Assembly (NCBI RefSeq): GCF_013003985.1
Contig: NZ_CP053073.1
Coordinates: 1,178,001 to 1,242,000 of the forward strand
DNA length: 64,000 bases
DNA from: Usitatibacter palustris
GTDB taxonomy: Bacteria > Pseudomonadota > Gammaproteobacteria > Burkholderiales > Usitatibacteraceae
Direction of reading: 5' to 3'
Position numbers and translations under genes: made by a program. Below, one piece after another: positions 39,115 through 48,594 of this stretch. The notes below the pieces were generated by a model that saw only the letters and a program-made list of their open reading frames with translations, did no database searches and was not told the DNA's origin. The stretch's first letter is position 1, and every line of letters begins with the position of its first letter.

Positions 39115-39177
39115 GAAGTACTCCTCCTCCTTGTAGTTGCATTCGACAACTCAGGGCCGTATCGAGTCGGCTCCGCG

Positions 39178-39220
39178 ATGATATTCCCGCCCAGCGAAAC
39201 GCGGCTATTAGGGTAAACCC
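39178..39220 (-). promoter_or_regulatory. Candidate CrbR-type operator and -10 of the symporter operon
   Basis: On the minus strand GGGTTTACCCTA (39220-39209) is followed after 25 bp by TATCAT (39183-39178). The predicted start near 39171 leaves a 57-nt leader. The 12-mer and its spacing copy the acs promoter (29813-29856), and the intervening sequences also resemble each other near the -10 (GGGCGGGAATAT versus GGGCGTGAAATAT). Confidence 0.55.
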
Positions 39221-39233
39221 CAAGGGGGAGAGG

Positions 39234-39704
39234 TCAGGATCCGATGGCCTTCCAGAAGGCTTCGGCCTGGCGGGCACCCAGAAAGTTGGCCAGCGCATCG
39301 CGAGCCTTGTGGGCTTCGGAAGTGAACTGCTCGAGGGTCTCGCATTGCTCGATCTTCATGGCGATGGCGTCGCCGCCCGGGCCCAGCAGCCGCTCGATTT
39401 CGCGCGAAGCCGCGCGCTTGAGCTCCTCGAGGCTGCGGGTTCGGCTGGCACTTACGGCGGCGGGTTCGGGCGCCGTGGAAGGCAGGCTGCCGTCGGCGTG
39501 CTCGATGAAGCCCTCAGAGAGCAGGGCCTGGAACATGCCCATGGGGTTCTCGAGGTGGGGGGCCTTGCTCGCGATTTCGGCAGCCGTCAACTGGCCGTCG
39601 ACGAGAATAAGCAGGGAGCGCCGGCGGGATTCCAGCCGGAGCGTGCGCTTCTCGATTTCCTCGCGGCCCTTGGGGCTCTTGCGGAAAATCTGTTCTGGAT
39701 TCAT
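39234..39704 (-). CDS. Unknown protein beside orphan response regulator
   Basis: 156 aa, soluble. N-terminal part: RKSPKGREEIEKRTLRLESR then RRSLLILVDGQLTAAEIAS and a region resembling a winged-helix (MFQALLSEGFIEHADG); a Ser/Ala/Pro linker follows, then a C-terminal helical domain (ELKRAASREIERLLGPGGD ... ARQAEAFWKAIG). Start ATG 39704 has AGGAGGAG upstream; an in-frame ATG at 39731 lacks one. It follows a response-regulator gene in the same direction by 48 bp, and may be its partner. No family recognised. Confidence 0.75.
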   Translation of the reverse strand: MNPEQIFRKSPKGREEIEKRTLRLESRRRSLLILVDGQLTAAEIASKAPHLENPMGMFQALLSEGFIEHADGSLPSTAPEPAAVSASRTRSLEELKRAASREIERLLGPGGDAIAMKIEQCETLEQFTSEAHKARDALANFLGARQAEAFWKAIGS

Positions 39705-39752
39705 GTCTCCTCCTGGGAAGACTGAGCCCATGATACCTAGATACAGGGGTTC

Positions 39753-40121
39753 TTAGGCGGCCAGCAGTTCCCCGACCTTTTCGACCAGTTCCCGGTTGGA
39801 AAAGGGCTTGATCACGTAGGCGTCGGCGCCGGCGGCCAGGCCTTTGCCAACCTCCGCCTCGCGCCCCTTGGCCGACAGCACGACGATCTTGATGTCGCGC
39901 CACTCCGGCCGTTCGCGCATGCGCTGGCACACCTCGTAGCCGCTGCGCCGGGGCATCATCACGTCGAGCAGGACCAGGTCGGGAAGGAAGGACGCCACGA
40001 GGGCGAGCGCTTCCTCGCCATCGCGCGCGATCCGCACCTCATAGCCGCTGCGGGCCATGAGGAACTCGAGCGAGGCCACGATGCTCGGCTCGTCGTCGGC
40101 GATCAAAACCTTCTTGGCCAT
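39753..40121 (-). CDS. Single-domain response regulator (CheY-like)
   Basis: 122 aa, receiver domain only. Acidic pocket Asp9-Asp10, phospho-acceptor Asp53 (LVLLDVMMPRRSG), Ser in VVLSAKG and Lys in VIKPF. No output domain and no adjacent kinase, so it is an orphan; its kinase could be CrbS or one elsewhere. Divergent from lptG. Confidence 0.92.
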   Translation of the reverse strand: MAKKVLIADDEPSIVASLEFLMARSGYEVRIARDGEEALALVASFLPDLVLLDVMMPRRSGYEVCQRMRERPEWRDIKIVVLSAKGREAEVGKGLAAGADAYVIKPFSNRELVEKVGELLAA

Positions 40122-40159
40122 CGGGAGACTCTACCAGCGCGGGGTAAAATCCCGGCACC

Positions 40160-41227
40160 TTGCTCTTCCGCTACTTCGCCCGCGAGATTCTCCTCACCAC
40201 CGCCCTGGTGCTCGCGGCGTTGCTCACGCTGTTCGCGTTCTTCGATCTTATCCGCGAGCTCGACGACCTGGGCCGGGGCAACTACCGGCTGAACGCGATG
40301 CTCGGGTACGTCGCGCTTTCCCTTCCGTCGCACGCCTACGTGATCCTGCCCGCCGCGGGCCTGATCGGGACGCTCTTCGCGCTCGCGCGGATGGCCGAGC
40401 ACTCGGAACTCACGGTGATGCGGGCATCCGGCCTGTCGCTCTCCCAACTGGCGTTGCACGTGGCGGGGGCCGGACTCGTGCTGGCAGTCGTGACAGTCGT
40501 CGCCGGGGAGTTCGTCGCGCCCTTCACGGAGGAGGCGGCCAAGGGATTGCGCCTCAAGGCCACGCGCTCGATCGTCGCGCGCGAATTCCGCTCCGGCTTC
40601 TGGGTGAAGGACGACCGCAGCTTCGTGAACATCCAGGACGTGACGCCCGACACGACCCTGCTCAACCTTCGGATCTACGAGTTCGATCGCGCGCACCGGC
40701 TCTCGGCCATCAGCCGCGCCGAGTCGGGAACCTACGCCGGGCAGAACAAATGGGCGCTCACCAACGTGGAGCTCACGCGCTTCGTGGGCGACAACGCGGT
40801 GCTCGAGCGGCTGCCGAAAATGATGTGGACCTCGGTGCTGTCGCCCGACATCCTTTCCGTCCTGAAGATCGTTCCCGAGAAGATGTCCGCGCTGAACCTG
40901 CGCGCGTACATCGAGCACCTGCGCGACAACCGGCAGAAGACCACGCGCTACGAGATTGCGCTCTGGAACAAGCTGCTCTATCCGGTGGCGGCCATCGTGA
41001 TGATGGTCCTCGCGATTCCCTTTGCGCTGGGGTCCACGCGAGCCGGCGGCGTCGGCGCGCGTGTGGTCCTCGGCATCCTGCTCGGCCTCGTATTCCACTT
41101 CGCGGGGCGGCTGTTCTCGCACGTGGGCGTGCTCAACGACTGGCCCGCGATCCTCTCGGCCGGGTTGCCGCTCGCGATCTTCGTGGCAGTGGCTGGCGGA
41201 GGGTTGCTCCGCGCGGAGAAACGCTAG
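40160..41227 (+). CDS. lptG: LPS export ABC transporter permease LptG
   Basis: 355 aa, family size. Six membrane segments with a periplasmic beta-jellyroll between TM3 and TM4 (KATRSIVAREFRSGFWVKDD ... NLRIYEFD), the YjgP/YjgQ pattern of the LptB2FG complex that extracts LPS from the inner membrane. Start is TTG at 40160; a TAAAAT hexamer ends 9 nt before it, so the leader may be only a few bases. lptF, usually adjacent, is not in this window next to it. 4-bp convergent overlap with the RDD gene. LptG rather than LptF is judged from the pattern. Confidence 0.87.
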   Translation: MLFRYFAREILLTTALVLAALLTLFAFFDLIRELDDLGRGNYRLNAMLGYVALSLPSHAYVILPAAGLIGTLFALARMAEHSELTVMRASGLSLSQLALHVAGAGLVLAVVTVVAGEFVAPFTEEAAKGLRLKATRSIVAREFRSGFWVKDDRSFVNIQDVTPDTTLLNLRIYEFDRAHRLSAISRAESGTYAGQNKWALTNVELTRFVGDNAVLERLPKMMWTSVLSPDILSVLKIVPEKMSALNLRAYIEHLRDNRQKTTRYEIALWNKLLYPVAAIVMMVLAIPFALGSTRAGGVGARVVLGILLGLVFHFAGRLFSHVGVLNDWPAILSAGLPLAIFVAVAGGGLLRAEKR

Positions 41228-41649
41228 GCCGCGACGAGTGCCGTGCCGGCAAGGCGGTCGTGCAGGAACTGGCGGTCGCGATCGAAGAATGCCCAGAGGA
41301 ATCCCAGGCCCGCGGCCGCAAGGCCGAGCAGCGCGAGCAGGTAGCGGTGGATTGCGCGGCCCGTGCTGACCTGGCCGCCGTCTTCCCGCACCAGGCGAAT
41401 GCGCCATGTTTTCATCGCGAGTGTCTGCCCCCCGTGGGTCCAGAACCCGACGAGGTACCCGCCCACGACGCCTAGCACCCACAACTGCAGAAAGTGACGG
41501 CGCCATCCGAAGGTCGCGTCACCACCGACGATCGCGAGGAACGGGAACGTGGCGATGAGGACCACCGCCACGAGGATCAACAGTTCGTAGAGGCCGCTCG
41601 CGAGGCGCCGGTGAAACGTCGGCGCGCGCAGCCCGCTTGCATCGCTCAC
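41224..41649 (-). CDS. RDD family membrane protein
   Basis: 141 aa with three to four membrane segments. RDD pattern: APTFHRRLASGLYELLILVAV at the N-terminus (Arg and later Asp in membrane segments), GGQTLAMKTWRIRLV and a terminal FFDRDRQFLHDRLAGT. Function not established for most members. GTG start overlaps the DUF3106 stop (GTGA). Last gene of the ECF sigma unit. Confidence 0.9.
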   Translation of the reverse strand: MSDASGLRAPTFHRRLASGLYELLILVAVVLIATFPFLAIVGGDATFGWRRHFLQLWVLGVVGGYLVGFWTHGGQTLAMKTWRIRLVREDGGQVSTGRAIHRYLLALLGLAAAGLGFLWAFFDRDRQFLHDRLAGTALVAA

Positions 41650-42113
41650 TGCGGCTTGCCGCCGGGAGCCTGCTGGCGGCCTGGAGCCTGCTGTCCGCCG
41701 GGAGCTTGCTGTCCGCCGGGAGCTTGCTGGGCTTCGCGCTTCTTGAGCCAGCGTTCCTTGAGCTCGTGCTGTTTTTCCGGAGGCAGCTTCTTCATGCCCT
41801 GGAAGGTTTCGCGCGCGGCCTTGCGCTGATCCGGGCTCATCGCGGCCCAGTCGTGGATGCGCTCCTGGAAACGTTCGCGCTGGATGGGCTGCATCTTGGG
41901 GTACTGCTTCGCGGCGGAGAGCAGGCGCTGCTGCTGGTAGCCGGGCATGCGATCCCACTCGCCCGCGAGCGGCGCGAGGACCTGCCGGTCCGCCGGGTTG
42001 AGATTCGACCACGGCGTGGTTGGCGTCGTGAGGTCCCGATCGGCGGCGGCCAAGGCAAAGGCGGCCGGCAACAGCAGGGCCGCAATGGCGAGGCGAAGCG
42101 CGTTCCGGAGCAT
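41646..42113 (-). CDS. DUF3106 family exported protein
   Basis: 155 aa. Signal peptide (LRLAIAALLLPAAFALAA), then the DUF3106 domain with Trp-Asn-rich pattern (WSNLNPADRQVLAPLAGEWD, RQKAARETFQGMKKL-like end). The C-terminus is four copies of QQAPGG with one variant (QQAPGR), encoded by an 18-bp tandem repeat. ATG 42113 is 9 nt after the DUF3619 stop. Part of the sigma-DUF3619-DUF3106-RDD unit, common in betaproteobacteria; role unknown. Confidence 0.87.
   Translation of the reverse strand: MLRNALRLAIAALLLPAAFALAAADRDLTTPTTPWSNLNPADRQVLAPLAGEWDRMPGYQQQRLLSAAKQYPKMQPIQRERFQERIHDWAAMSPDQRKAARETFQGMKKLPPEKQHELKERWLKKREAQQAPGGQQAPGGQQAPGRQQAPGGKPQ
41658..41729 (-). repeat. 18-bp tandem repeat, four copies, in DUF3106 gene
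   Basis: Four 18-bp units encode QQAPGG / QQAPGG / QQAPGR / QQAPGG at the C-terminal end of the DUF3106 protein. The middle units are nearly identical in DNA, suggesting recent slippage. Copy number could vary between strains without shifting the frame. Confidence 0.85.
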
Positions 42114-42121
42114 GGCGTCGA

Positions 42122-42496
42122 TCAGCCCGAGGTCTTTCCCAGCCACGTCCGGAAGTCCGTGTCGAGGAAAGCGTCGGGCGGCAGCTCCTGGGAGAGGAGT
42201 TGCGCGTCGAGCTCGCCGAAATCGTCGGTGTCCGTGGAGGCCGATTGGAACGCCAGCGTGGCGACCAGGGCGATGATCGGAAGCACCAGGAGGGCGCGTT
42301 GCACCAGCGTGTAGCGGATGTTTTCGGCCAGGCCGGCGCCGACCGTGACCACTCCCAGGATACTTACCGGCTCGCGGTACGCATCCATCGCCTTGAGGCG
42401 GGCGGCCCTCAGGCGGGTGGCCTGGAGCTCGCCTACTTCGCCCGCGGAACGATCGAGCCAGGGCCGCAGCTTGGTTGCAAAGTCTTTTTCATTCAT
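42122..42496 (-). CDS. DUF3619 family protein, probable anti-sigma partner
   Basis: 124 aa. Cytoplasmic N-terminus (MNEKDFATKLRPWLDRS, RLRAARLKAMDAYRE) and one membrane segment near residue 70-88 (ALLVLPIIALVATLAF), followed by an acidic tail. Topology and position directly after an ECF sigma gene fit an anti-sigma factor, but that is inference. ATG overlaps the sigma stop (ATGA). Confidence 0.87.
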   Translation of the reverse strand: MNEKDFATKLRPWLDRSAGEVGELQATRLRAARLKAMDAYREPVSILGVVTVGAGLAENIRYTLVQRALLVLPIIALVATLAFQSASTDTDDFGELDAQLLSQELPPDAFLDTDFRTWLGKTSG

Positions 42497-43059
42497 AGAG
42501 TTATGCCTTTCGATCGCAGGACTTTGGCCAATGCGTGCGTCGCTCGGGAACAGTGGGTTTTCACACTGCCTTCCGAGCAACCCATCGCCTTGGCGGTCTC
42601 GCTGACATCGAGTTCCTCCCAGTAACGCAGCAGAAACGCCTCGCGTTGACGTGCCGGGAGTTCCTGAACCGCCGCTTCGATGATCCCCATGACTTCGGCC
42701 TGTTCGAACTGCTTGGCCGGGGAGGCCGGGACATTGGCGAGGTCCTCGACCTCCATGATCTCAAGCGGGTCGCCATCGCCGTCCTCGCCGCCGAGCCCGA
42801 GGTTCGACAGCAGTGTCGTCCATGTCGAGCGCACCTTGCCGCGGCGAAAGTGATCGCGGATCGCGTTCTGCAGGATCCGCTGGAAGAGCAGCGGCAACTC
42901 CGCCGCGGGCTTGTCGGAGTACTTCTCGACGAGCCGCAGCATCGCGTCCTGCACGATGTCGAGTGCCGTGGCCTCGTCATGCACGGCGAAGACGCTCTGC
43001 TTGAAAGCGCGCCTTTCGACTTGGGCGAGGAAATCACTCAACTCCTTTTGCGTGGCCAG
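42493..43059 (-). CDS. ECF-type RNA polymerase sigma factor
   Basis: 188 aa from the start used here. Region 2 (ALDIVQDAMLRLVEKYSD, LPLLFQRILQNAIRDHFRR) and region 4 (LPARQREAFLLRYWEELDVS, GCSEGSVKTHCSRATHALA) are clear. Start is uncertain: homologs begin near ATQKELSDFL, where the codon here is CTG (43059) with GGAG seven bases upstream; a TTG at 43092 would give 199 aa, and a TTG at 43041 would give 182 aa. Controls an unknown regulon; co-transcribed with DUF3619, DUF3106 and RDD. Divergent from ilvB. Confidence 0.9.
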   Translation of the reverse strand: MATQKELSDFLAQVERRAFKQSVFAVHDEATALDIVQDAMLRLVEKYSDKPAAELPLLFQRILQNAIRDHFRRGKVRSTWTTLLSNLGLGGEDGDGDPLEIMEVEDLANVPASPAKQFEQAEVMGIIEAAVQELPARQREAFLLRYWEELDVSETAKAMGCSEGSVKTHCSRATHALAKVLRSKGITL

Positions 43060-43145
43060 TGACGGTCTCCGGTTTGCGTCGCATGGTAGCAAACGCGACC
43101 CGCGTGCCGGCTGCCGTCACAGGCGATTCCGGGGTGGTTTCCAAC

Positions 43146-43174
43146 TTGACCAAAGGGGGGCGAGCGGCTACCCT
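43146..43174 (+). promoter_or_regulatory. Sigma-70 promoter of the ilv operon
   Basis: TTGACC (43146-43151), 17-bp spacer, TACCCT (43169-43174). Predicted start near 43181 leaves a ~40-nt leader before ilvB, too short for a leader-peptide attenuator. Confidence 0.55.
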
Positions 43175-43220
43175 CTCCGATCCACCGCGATTCGTGAAAA
43201 CTCTCGAATTACAAGGCCTT

Positions 43221-44969
43221 ATGGAACTCAAACCGCCTGCAATCACCGAAACCGGCGAAACCTTGACGGGCGCCGAAGTGGTCATGCGCTGCCTCGAGGC
43301 GGAGGGTGTCGAGTACGTATTCGGGTACCCGGGCGGTGCGGTGCTGTACATCTACGACGCGTTCGCGAAGCAGACGAAGGTTCGCCACATTCTCGTACGG
43401 CATGAACAGGGCGCGCTGCATGCGGCCGACGGCTATGCGCGAGCGACCGGCCGGTGCGGCGTGGCGCTCGTCACGAGCGGTCCCGGCGTCACGAACGCGG
43501 TCACCGGAATCGCCACCGCCTACATGGATTCGATCCCGATGGTGGTGCTCACGGGGCAGGTGCCCACGCGCGCCATCGGGGAGGACGCGTTCCAGGAGTG
43601 CGACACGGTGGGGATCACGCGGCCCTGCGTGAAGCACAACTTCCTCGTGAAGGACGTGAACGACCTCGCGAGCACGATCAAGAAGGCCTTCCACATCGCT
43701 ACCACCGGCCGTCCCGGTCCGGTGCTGGTCGACATCCCGAAGGACGTCTCGCAGCACACGACGCGCTTCCACTACCCCGAGCACGTGCATATGCGCTCGT
43801 ACAACCCCGTGGTGAAGGGGCATGCGGGGCAGATCAAGAAGGCGTTCCAGCTGCTGCTGGCCGCGGAGCGGCCGATGGTCTACGTCGGCGGCGGCGCGGT
43901 GCTGGGCGAAGCATCGGCGGAAGTCACGGAGCTCGTGCGCCTGCTGAACTTCCCGGTGACCAACACGCTGATGGGCCTGGGCGCGTATCCGGCCACGGAC
44001 AAGCAGTCGGTCGGCATGCTCGGCATGCACGGCACGGTCGAAGCGAACATGGCGATGCAGGGTTGCGACGTGCTGCTCGCCGTCGGCGCGCGATTCGATG
44101 ACCGCGTGATCGGCAATCCCGCGCACTTCGCCGCGGGCAACCCCACGCGGAAGATCATCCACATCGACGTGGATCCCTCGTCGATCTCGAAGCGCGTGAA
44201 GGTCGACGTGCCCATCGTCGGCCATGTGCGCGACGTGCTGCACGACCTGCTCGCGCTGATCAAGGGCACGAAGGATCGACCGGATCCGGCGGCGCTCGCC
44301 GCCTGGTGGGCGCAGATCGCGACGTGGCGCGCGAAGGATTGCCTCAAGTACGACCGCGCTTCGAAGCTCATCAAGCCGCAGTTCGTGGTCGAGAAGCTCT
44401 ACGAGGTCACGGGCGGCAACGCGATCATCACTTCGGACGTCGGCCAGCACCAGATGTGGGCGGCGCAGTTCTACAAGTTCGACAAGCCCCGCCGCTGGAT
44501 CAACTCGGGTGGCCTGGGCACGATGGGCGTCGGCCTGCCCTACGCGATGGGCGCGAAACTCGCGTTCCCCGACATGGATGTCGCGTGCGTGACGGGCGAG
44601 GCGTCCATCCAGATGTGCATCCAGGAGCTATCGACCTGCAAGCAGTACCACCTGCCGGTGAAGATCGTGAACCTGAACAACCGCTACATGGGCATGGTCC
44701 GGCAATGGCAGGAGTTCTTCCACGGCAACCGCTATGCAGAGTCGTATATCGACGCGCTGCCCGACTTCGAGAAGCTCGCGGATGCCTATGGCCACGTCGG
44801 CATGCGCATCGACAAGCCCGGCGATGTCGAGGGTGCGCTGCGCGAGGCGTTCAAGCTGAAGGACCGGCTCGTCTTCCTCGACATCATCACCGACCAGACC
44901 GAAAACGTCTTCCCGATGGTGCCCGGCGGCAAGGGCATCTCGGAAATGATCCTCGCCGAGGATCTGTAA
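43221..44969 (+). CDS. ilvB: Acetolactate synthase large subunit
   Basis: 582 aa ThDP enzyme, first common step of branched-chain amino acid synthesis. Catalytic Glu in LVRHEQGALHAADGYARATG (first 20 bases' worth of motif seen as HEQGALHAADGYAR), FAD region, and the ThDP/Mg motif, which reads GEASIQM ... NLNN: usual forms are GDG or GEG at the first three positions. Start ATG 43221 begins just before the conserved fold; the frame stays open upstream but without a start. Followed by ilvH, ilvC, psd, pssA, leuA. Confidence 0.96.
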   Translation: MELKPPAITETGETLTGAEVVMRCLEAEGVEYVFGYPGGAVLYIYDAFAKQTKVRHILVRHEQGALHAADGYARATGRCGVALVTSGPGVTNAVTGIATAYMDSIPMVVLTGQVPTRAIGEDAFQECDTVGITRPCVKHNFLVKDVNDLASTIKKAFHIATTGRPGPVLVDIPKDVSQHTTRFHYPEHVHMRSYNPVVKGHAGQIKKAFQLLLAAERPMVYVGGGAVLGEASAEVTELVRLLNFPVTNTLMGLGAYPATDKQSVGMLGMHGTVEANMAMQGCDVLLAVGARFDDRVIGNPAHFAAGNPTRKIIHIDVDPSSISKRVKVDVPIVGHVRDVLHDLLALIKGTKDRPDPAALAAWWAQIATWRAKDCLKYDRASKLIKPQFVVEKLYEVTGGNAIITSDVGQHQMWAAQFYKFDKPRRWINSGGLGTMGVGLPYAMGAKLAFPDMDVACVTGEASIQMCIQELSTCKQYHLPVKIVNLNNRYMGMVRQWQEFFHGNRYAESYIDALPDFEKLADAYGHVGMRIDKPGDVEGALREAFKLKDRLVFLDIITDQTENVFPMVPGGKGISEMILAEDL

Positions 44970-45014
44970 CCCGACCGATCTTTCCATTCCCGCGTCCGCG
45001 CGGGACTTCAAGGC

Positions 45015-46559
<1,545 letters not shown>

Positions 46560-46560
<1 letters not shown>

Positions 46561-47207
46561 TGGCCCACTACCCGCATCCGATCATCGCGAAGGAAGGCTG
46601 GCCCTTCCTCGCGATCGCCGTGGCCGTCGCCGCCGGGGTGACGTGGTTTGGCGGCTGGGTGTCGCTCCCGTTCTGGATCATCGCCCTGTTCGTGCTGCAG
46701 TTCTTCCGCGACCCGCCGCGCGAAGTCCCGCAGGGCGAAGGCCTCGTGCTCTCGCCGGCCGACGGACGCATCGTCCAGGTCGGCCCCGCGCAGGACACGT
46801 ACCTGAAACGCGATTCGGTGAAGATCAGCGTCTTCATGAACGTGTTCAATGTCCATTCGAACCGCTCGCCCGTCGACGGCAGCGTGGAGGACGTGTGGTA
46901 TTCGCCCGGCACGTTCGTCAACGCCGACCTCGACAAGGCGTCAACGGACAACGAGCGCAATGCGGTCCACATTCGCACCGCCAGCGGCCGGGACGTCACC
47001 AGCGTGCAGGTGGCGGGGCTGATCGCGCGTCGGATTCTCTGCTACGTGAAGAGGGGCGATCGCCTGGCGGCGGGTCAGCGCTACGGCTTCATCCGCTTCG
47101 GATCGCGCGTGGATGTGTATTTGCCTCCCGGATCGGTACCCAAAGTTGCCATTGGCGACATCGTGAAGGCCACGAGCACGGTCCTCGCGGAACTTCCCCG
47201 GGACTAG
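46560..47207 (+). CDS. psd: Phosphatidylserine decarboxylase (short, soluble-type family)
   Basis: 215 aa. Makes phosphatidylethanolamine. The short PSD-A form: an N-terminal membrane segment ([20 protein letters not shown]), [17 protein letters not shown] with the conserved His, and the self-cleavage site Gly-Ser in [11 protein letters not shown], where the Ser becomes pyruvoyl. Overlaps ilvC by one base; pssA follows in 16 bp. Confidence 0.95.
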
Positions 47208-47223
47208 CGGGCGTCTAACCGGG

Positions 47224-48390
47224 ATGAGTGCACCCGCCCTCAAGCCCCGCAGGCTGCTCACCGAGCCGATCCGCCGGCGCGGCATCTACCTGCTGCCCAA
47301 CCTGTTCACGACGCTGAACCTCTTCGCGGGGTTCTACGCGATCGTGCAGGGCATGAATCATCGTTTCGAGCACGCCGCGGTCGCGATCTTCATCGCGCTG
47401 CTGCTCGACAGCGTCGACGGCCGCGTGGCGCGCATGACGCGAACGCAATCGGCCTTCGGCGCGGAGTACGACAGCCTTGCGGACATGGTTTCCTTCGGCG
47501 CGGCGCCCGCACTCGTCATGTACGAATGGGCGCTCAAGGACATGGGGCGGATCGGCTGGATCGCCGCGTTCGTCTACTGCGCGGGCGCCGCGCTGCGGCT
47601 GGCGCGCTTCAATACGCAACTCTCGGTTGCCGACAAGCGCTGGTTTACCGGCCTCCCGAGTCCGGCCGCCGCCGCGCTCGTCGCGGGAATGATCTGGGTG
47701 CTCAACGACTACCAGGTGAAGGGCGGAGAGGTGAAGTGGTTCGCCGCGGGCCTCACGGTGTACGCCGGCATCACGATGATCTCGAACGTGAAGTTCTACA
47801 GCGGCAAGGACATCAACCTGCGCCGTGCGGTGCCATTCTGGATGACCACCGTGATGGTGCTCGTGCTGCTGCTCATCTCCATCGAGCCGTCCCACGTGCT
47901 TTGGGGGCTGATGGTGGCCTACGGGATGTCGGGCTACGTGATGTGGGTCGTCATGCGCTGGCGCAGCGAGGCGACGCTCAAGCAGTACCAGCACATCCGC
48001 GACGCGATCGAGGAAGGCAACGTCTCGGCGCTGGCCCGCATGCTCGCGACGACGCCCCCGGACACCGTGATCGATTCGGGCGGCAAGACGCTGCTCATGT
48101 TCGCGGTCGAGGAAACCAACCTCCCCGCGATCGAGGCGCTGATCTCGCGCGGTGCGACGCTGGACCTGCGCGACGCGCAGGGGCTCAGCGCGCTCGCGCT
48201 GGCCGCGGAAGTCTCGTTCGAGGACGCGGCGATGGTGTTGCTCGCCTCGGGCGCGGATCCCAATGTCCGTGACCTCTCGGGCATGACGCCGCTCGACATC
48301 GCGGAAGAACGCGGTTCGCACGACATCTCGGCGGTGCTCCTTCGCTTCGGCGGCAAGTCGAGCCGCGAGCTGGCCCCCCAGGAACCGTAG
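47224..48390 (+). CDS. pssA: Phosphatidylserine synthase with C-terminal ankyrin repeats
   Basis: 388 aa; usual betaproteobacterial PssA is about 250-290. Residues 1-250 are the CDP-alcohol phosphotransferase: D62-x2-DG-x2-AR-x8-G-x3-D-x3-D87 complete, with about eight membrane segments. Residues ~258-377 form about four ankyrin-type repeats (GGKTLLMFAVEETNLPAIEALI, AQGLSALALAAEV, SGMTPLDIAEERG), so the same frame encodes a cytoplasmic protein-binding extension. No frameshift or stop intervenes. Operon between psd and leuA. Confidence 0.93.
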   Translation: MSAPALKPRRLLTEPIRRRGIYLLPNLFTTLNLFAGFYAIVQGMNHRFEHAAVAIFIALLLDSVDGRVARMTRTQSAFGAEYDSLADMVSFGAAPALVMYEWALKDMGRIGWIAAFVYCAGAALRLARFNTQLSVADKRWFTGLPSPAAAALVAGMIWVLNDYQVKGGEVKWFAAGLTVYAGITMISNVKFYSGKDINLRRAVPFWMTTVMVLVLLLISIEPSHVLWGLMVAYGMSGYVMWVVMRWRSEATLKQYQHIRDAIEEGNVSALARMLATTPPDTVIDSGGKTLLMFAVEETNLPAIEALISRGATLDLRDAQGLSALALAAEVSFEDAAMVLLASGADPNVRDLSGMTPLDIAEERGSHDISAVLLRFGGKSSRELAPQEP

Positions 48391-48406
48391 GCCATTTCGG
48401 CCGTGA

Positions 48407-48412
48407 TATAGT
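48407..48412 (+). promoter_or_regulatory. -10 element (TATAGT) before leu leader
   Basis: TATAGT ends 7 nt before the ATG of the 28-codon peptide, so transcription would start at about its first base. No good -35 hexamer is visible. The neighbouring GGCC-ATTTC-GGCC hairpin (about 48390-48402) may end pssA transcription weakly. Confidence 0.4.
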
Positions 48413-48419
48413 TATTTCC

Positions 48420-48506
48420 ATGCAAGCGAACATCGCACTCACGATCCTTCGCCTTTCCCTGGCCGGCGCGCTCGCGCTCGGCCTGCTGCTGCGCCCCGCG
48501 CGCTAA
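48420..48506 (+). CDS. Candidate leucine-rich leader peptide of leuA
   Basis: 28 codons ending in [17 protein letters not shown], then [14 protein letters not shown]. Nine of 28 residues are leucine, with three consecutive CTG codons near the end. It lies 88 bp before leuA on the same strand and begins at the predicted transcription start (leaderless). Leucine-rich leader peptides control leu operons by attenuation in other bacteria; no clear terminator hairpin with a T-run is visible between it and leuA, so the mechanism, if any, is open. It could also be a small membrane peptide. Confidence 0.4.
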   Translation: MQANIALTILRLSLAGALALGLLLRPAR

Positions 48507-48594
48507 ATACACTACCCCCCAGCAGTACCGTGCATCACCCAGCCGCTTCAGGAAACGCGGGGCGGATCAGTCCATCCAGATTCGGGAGCAGAGC

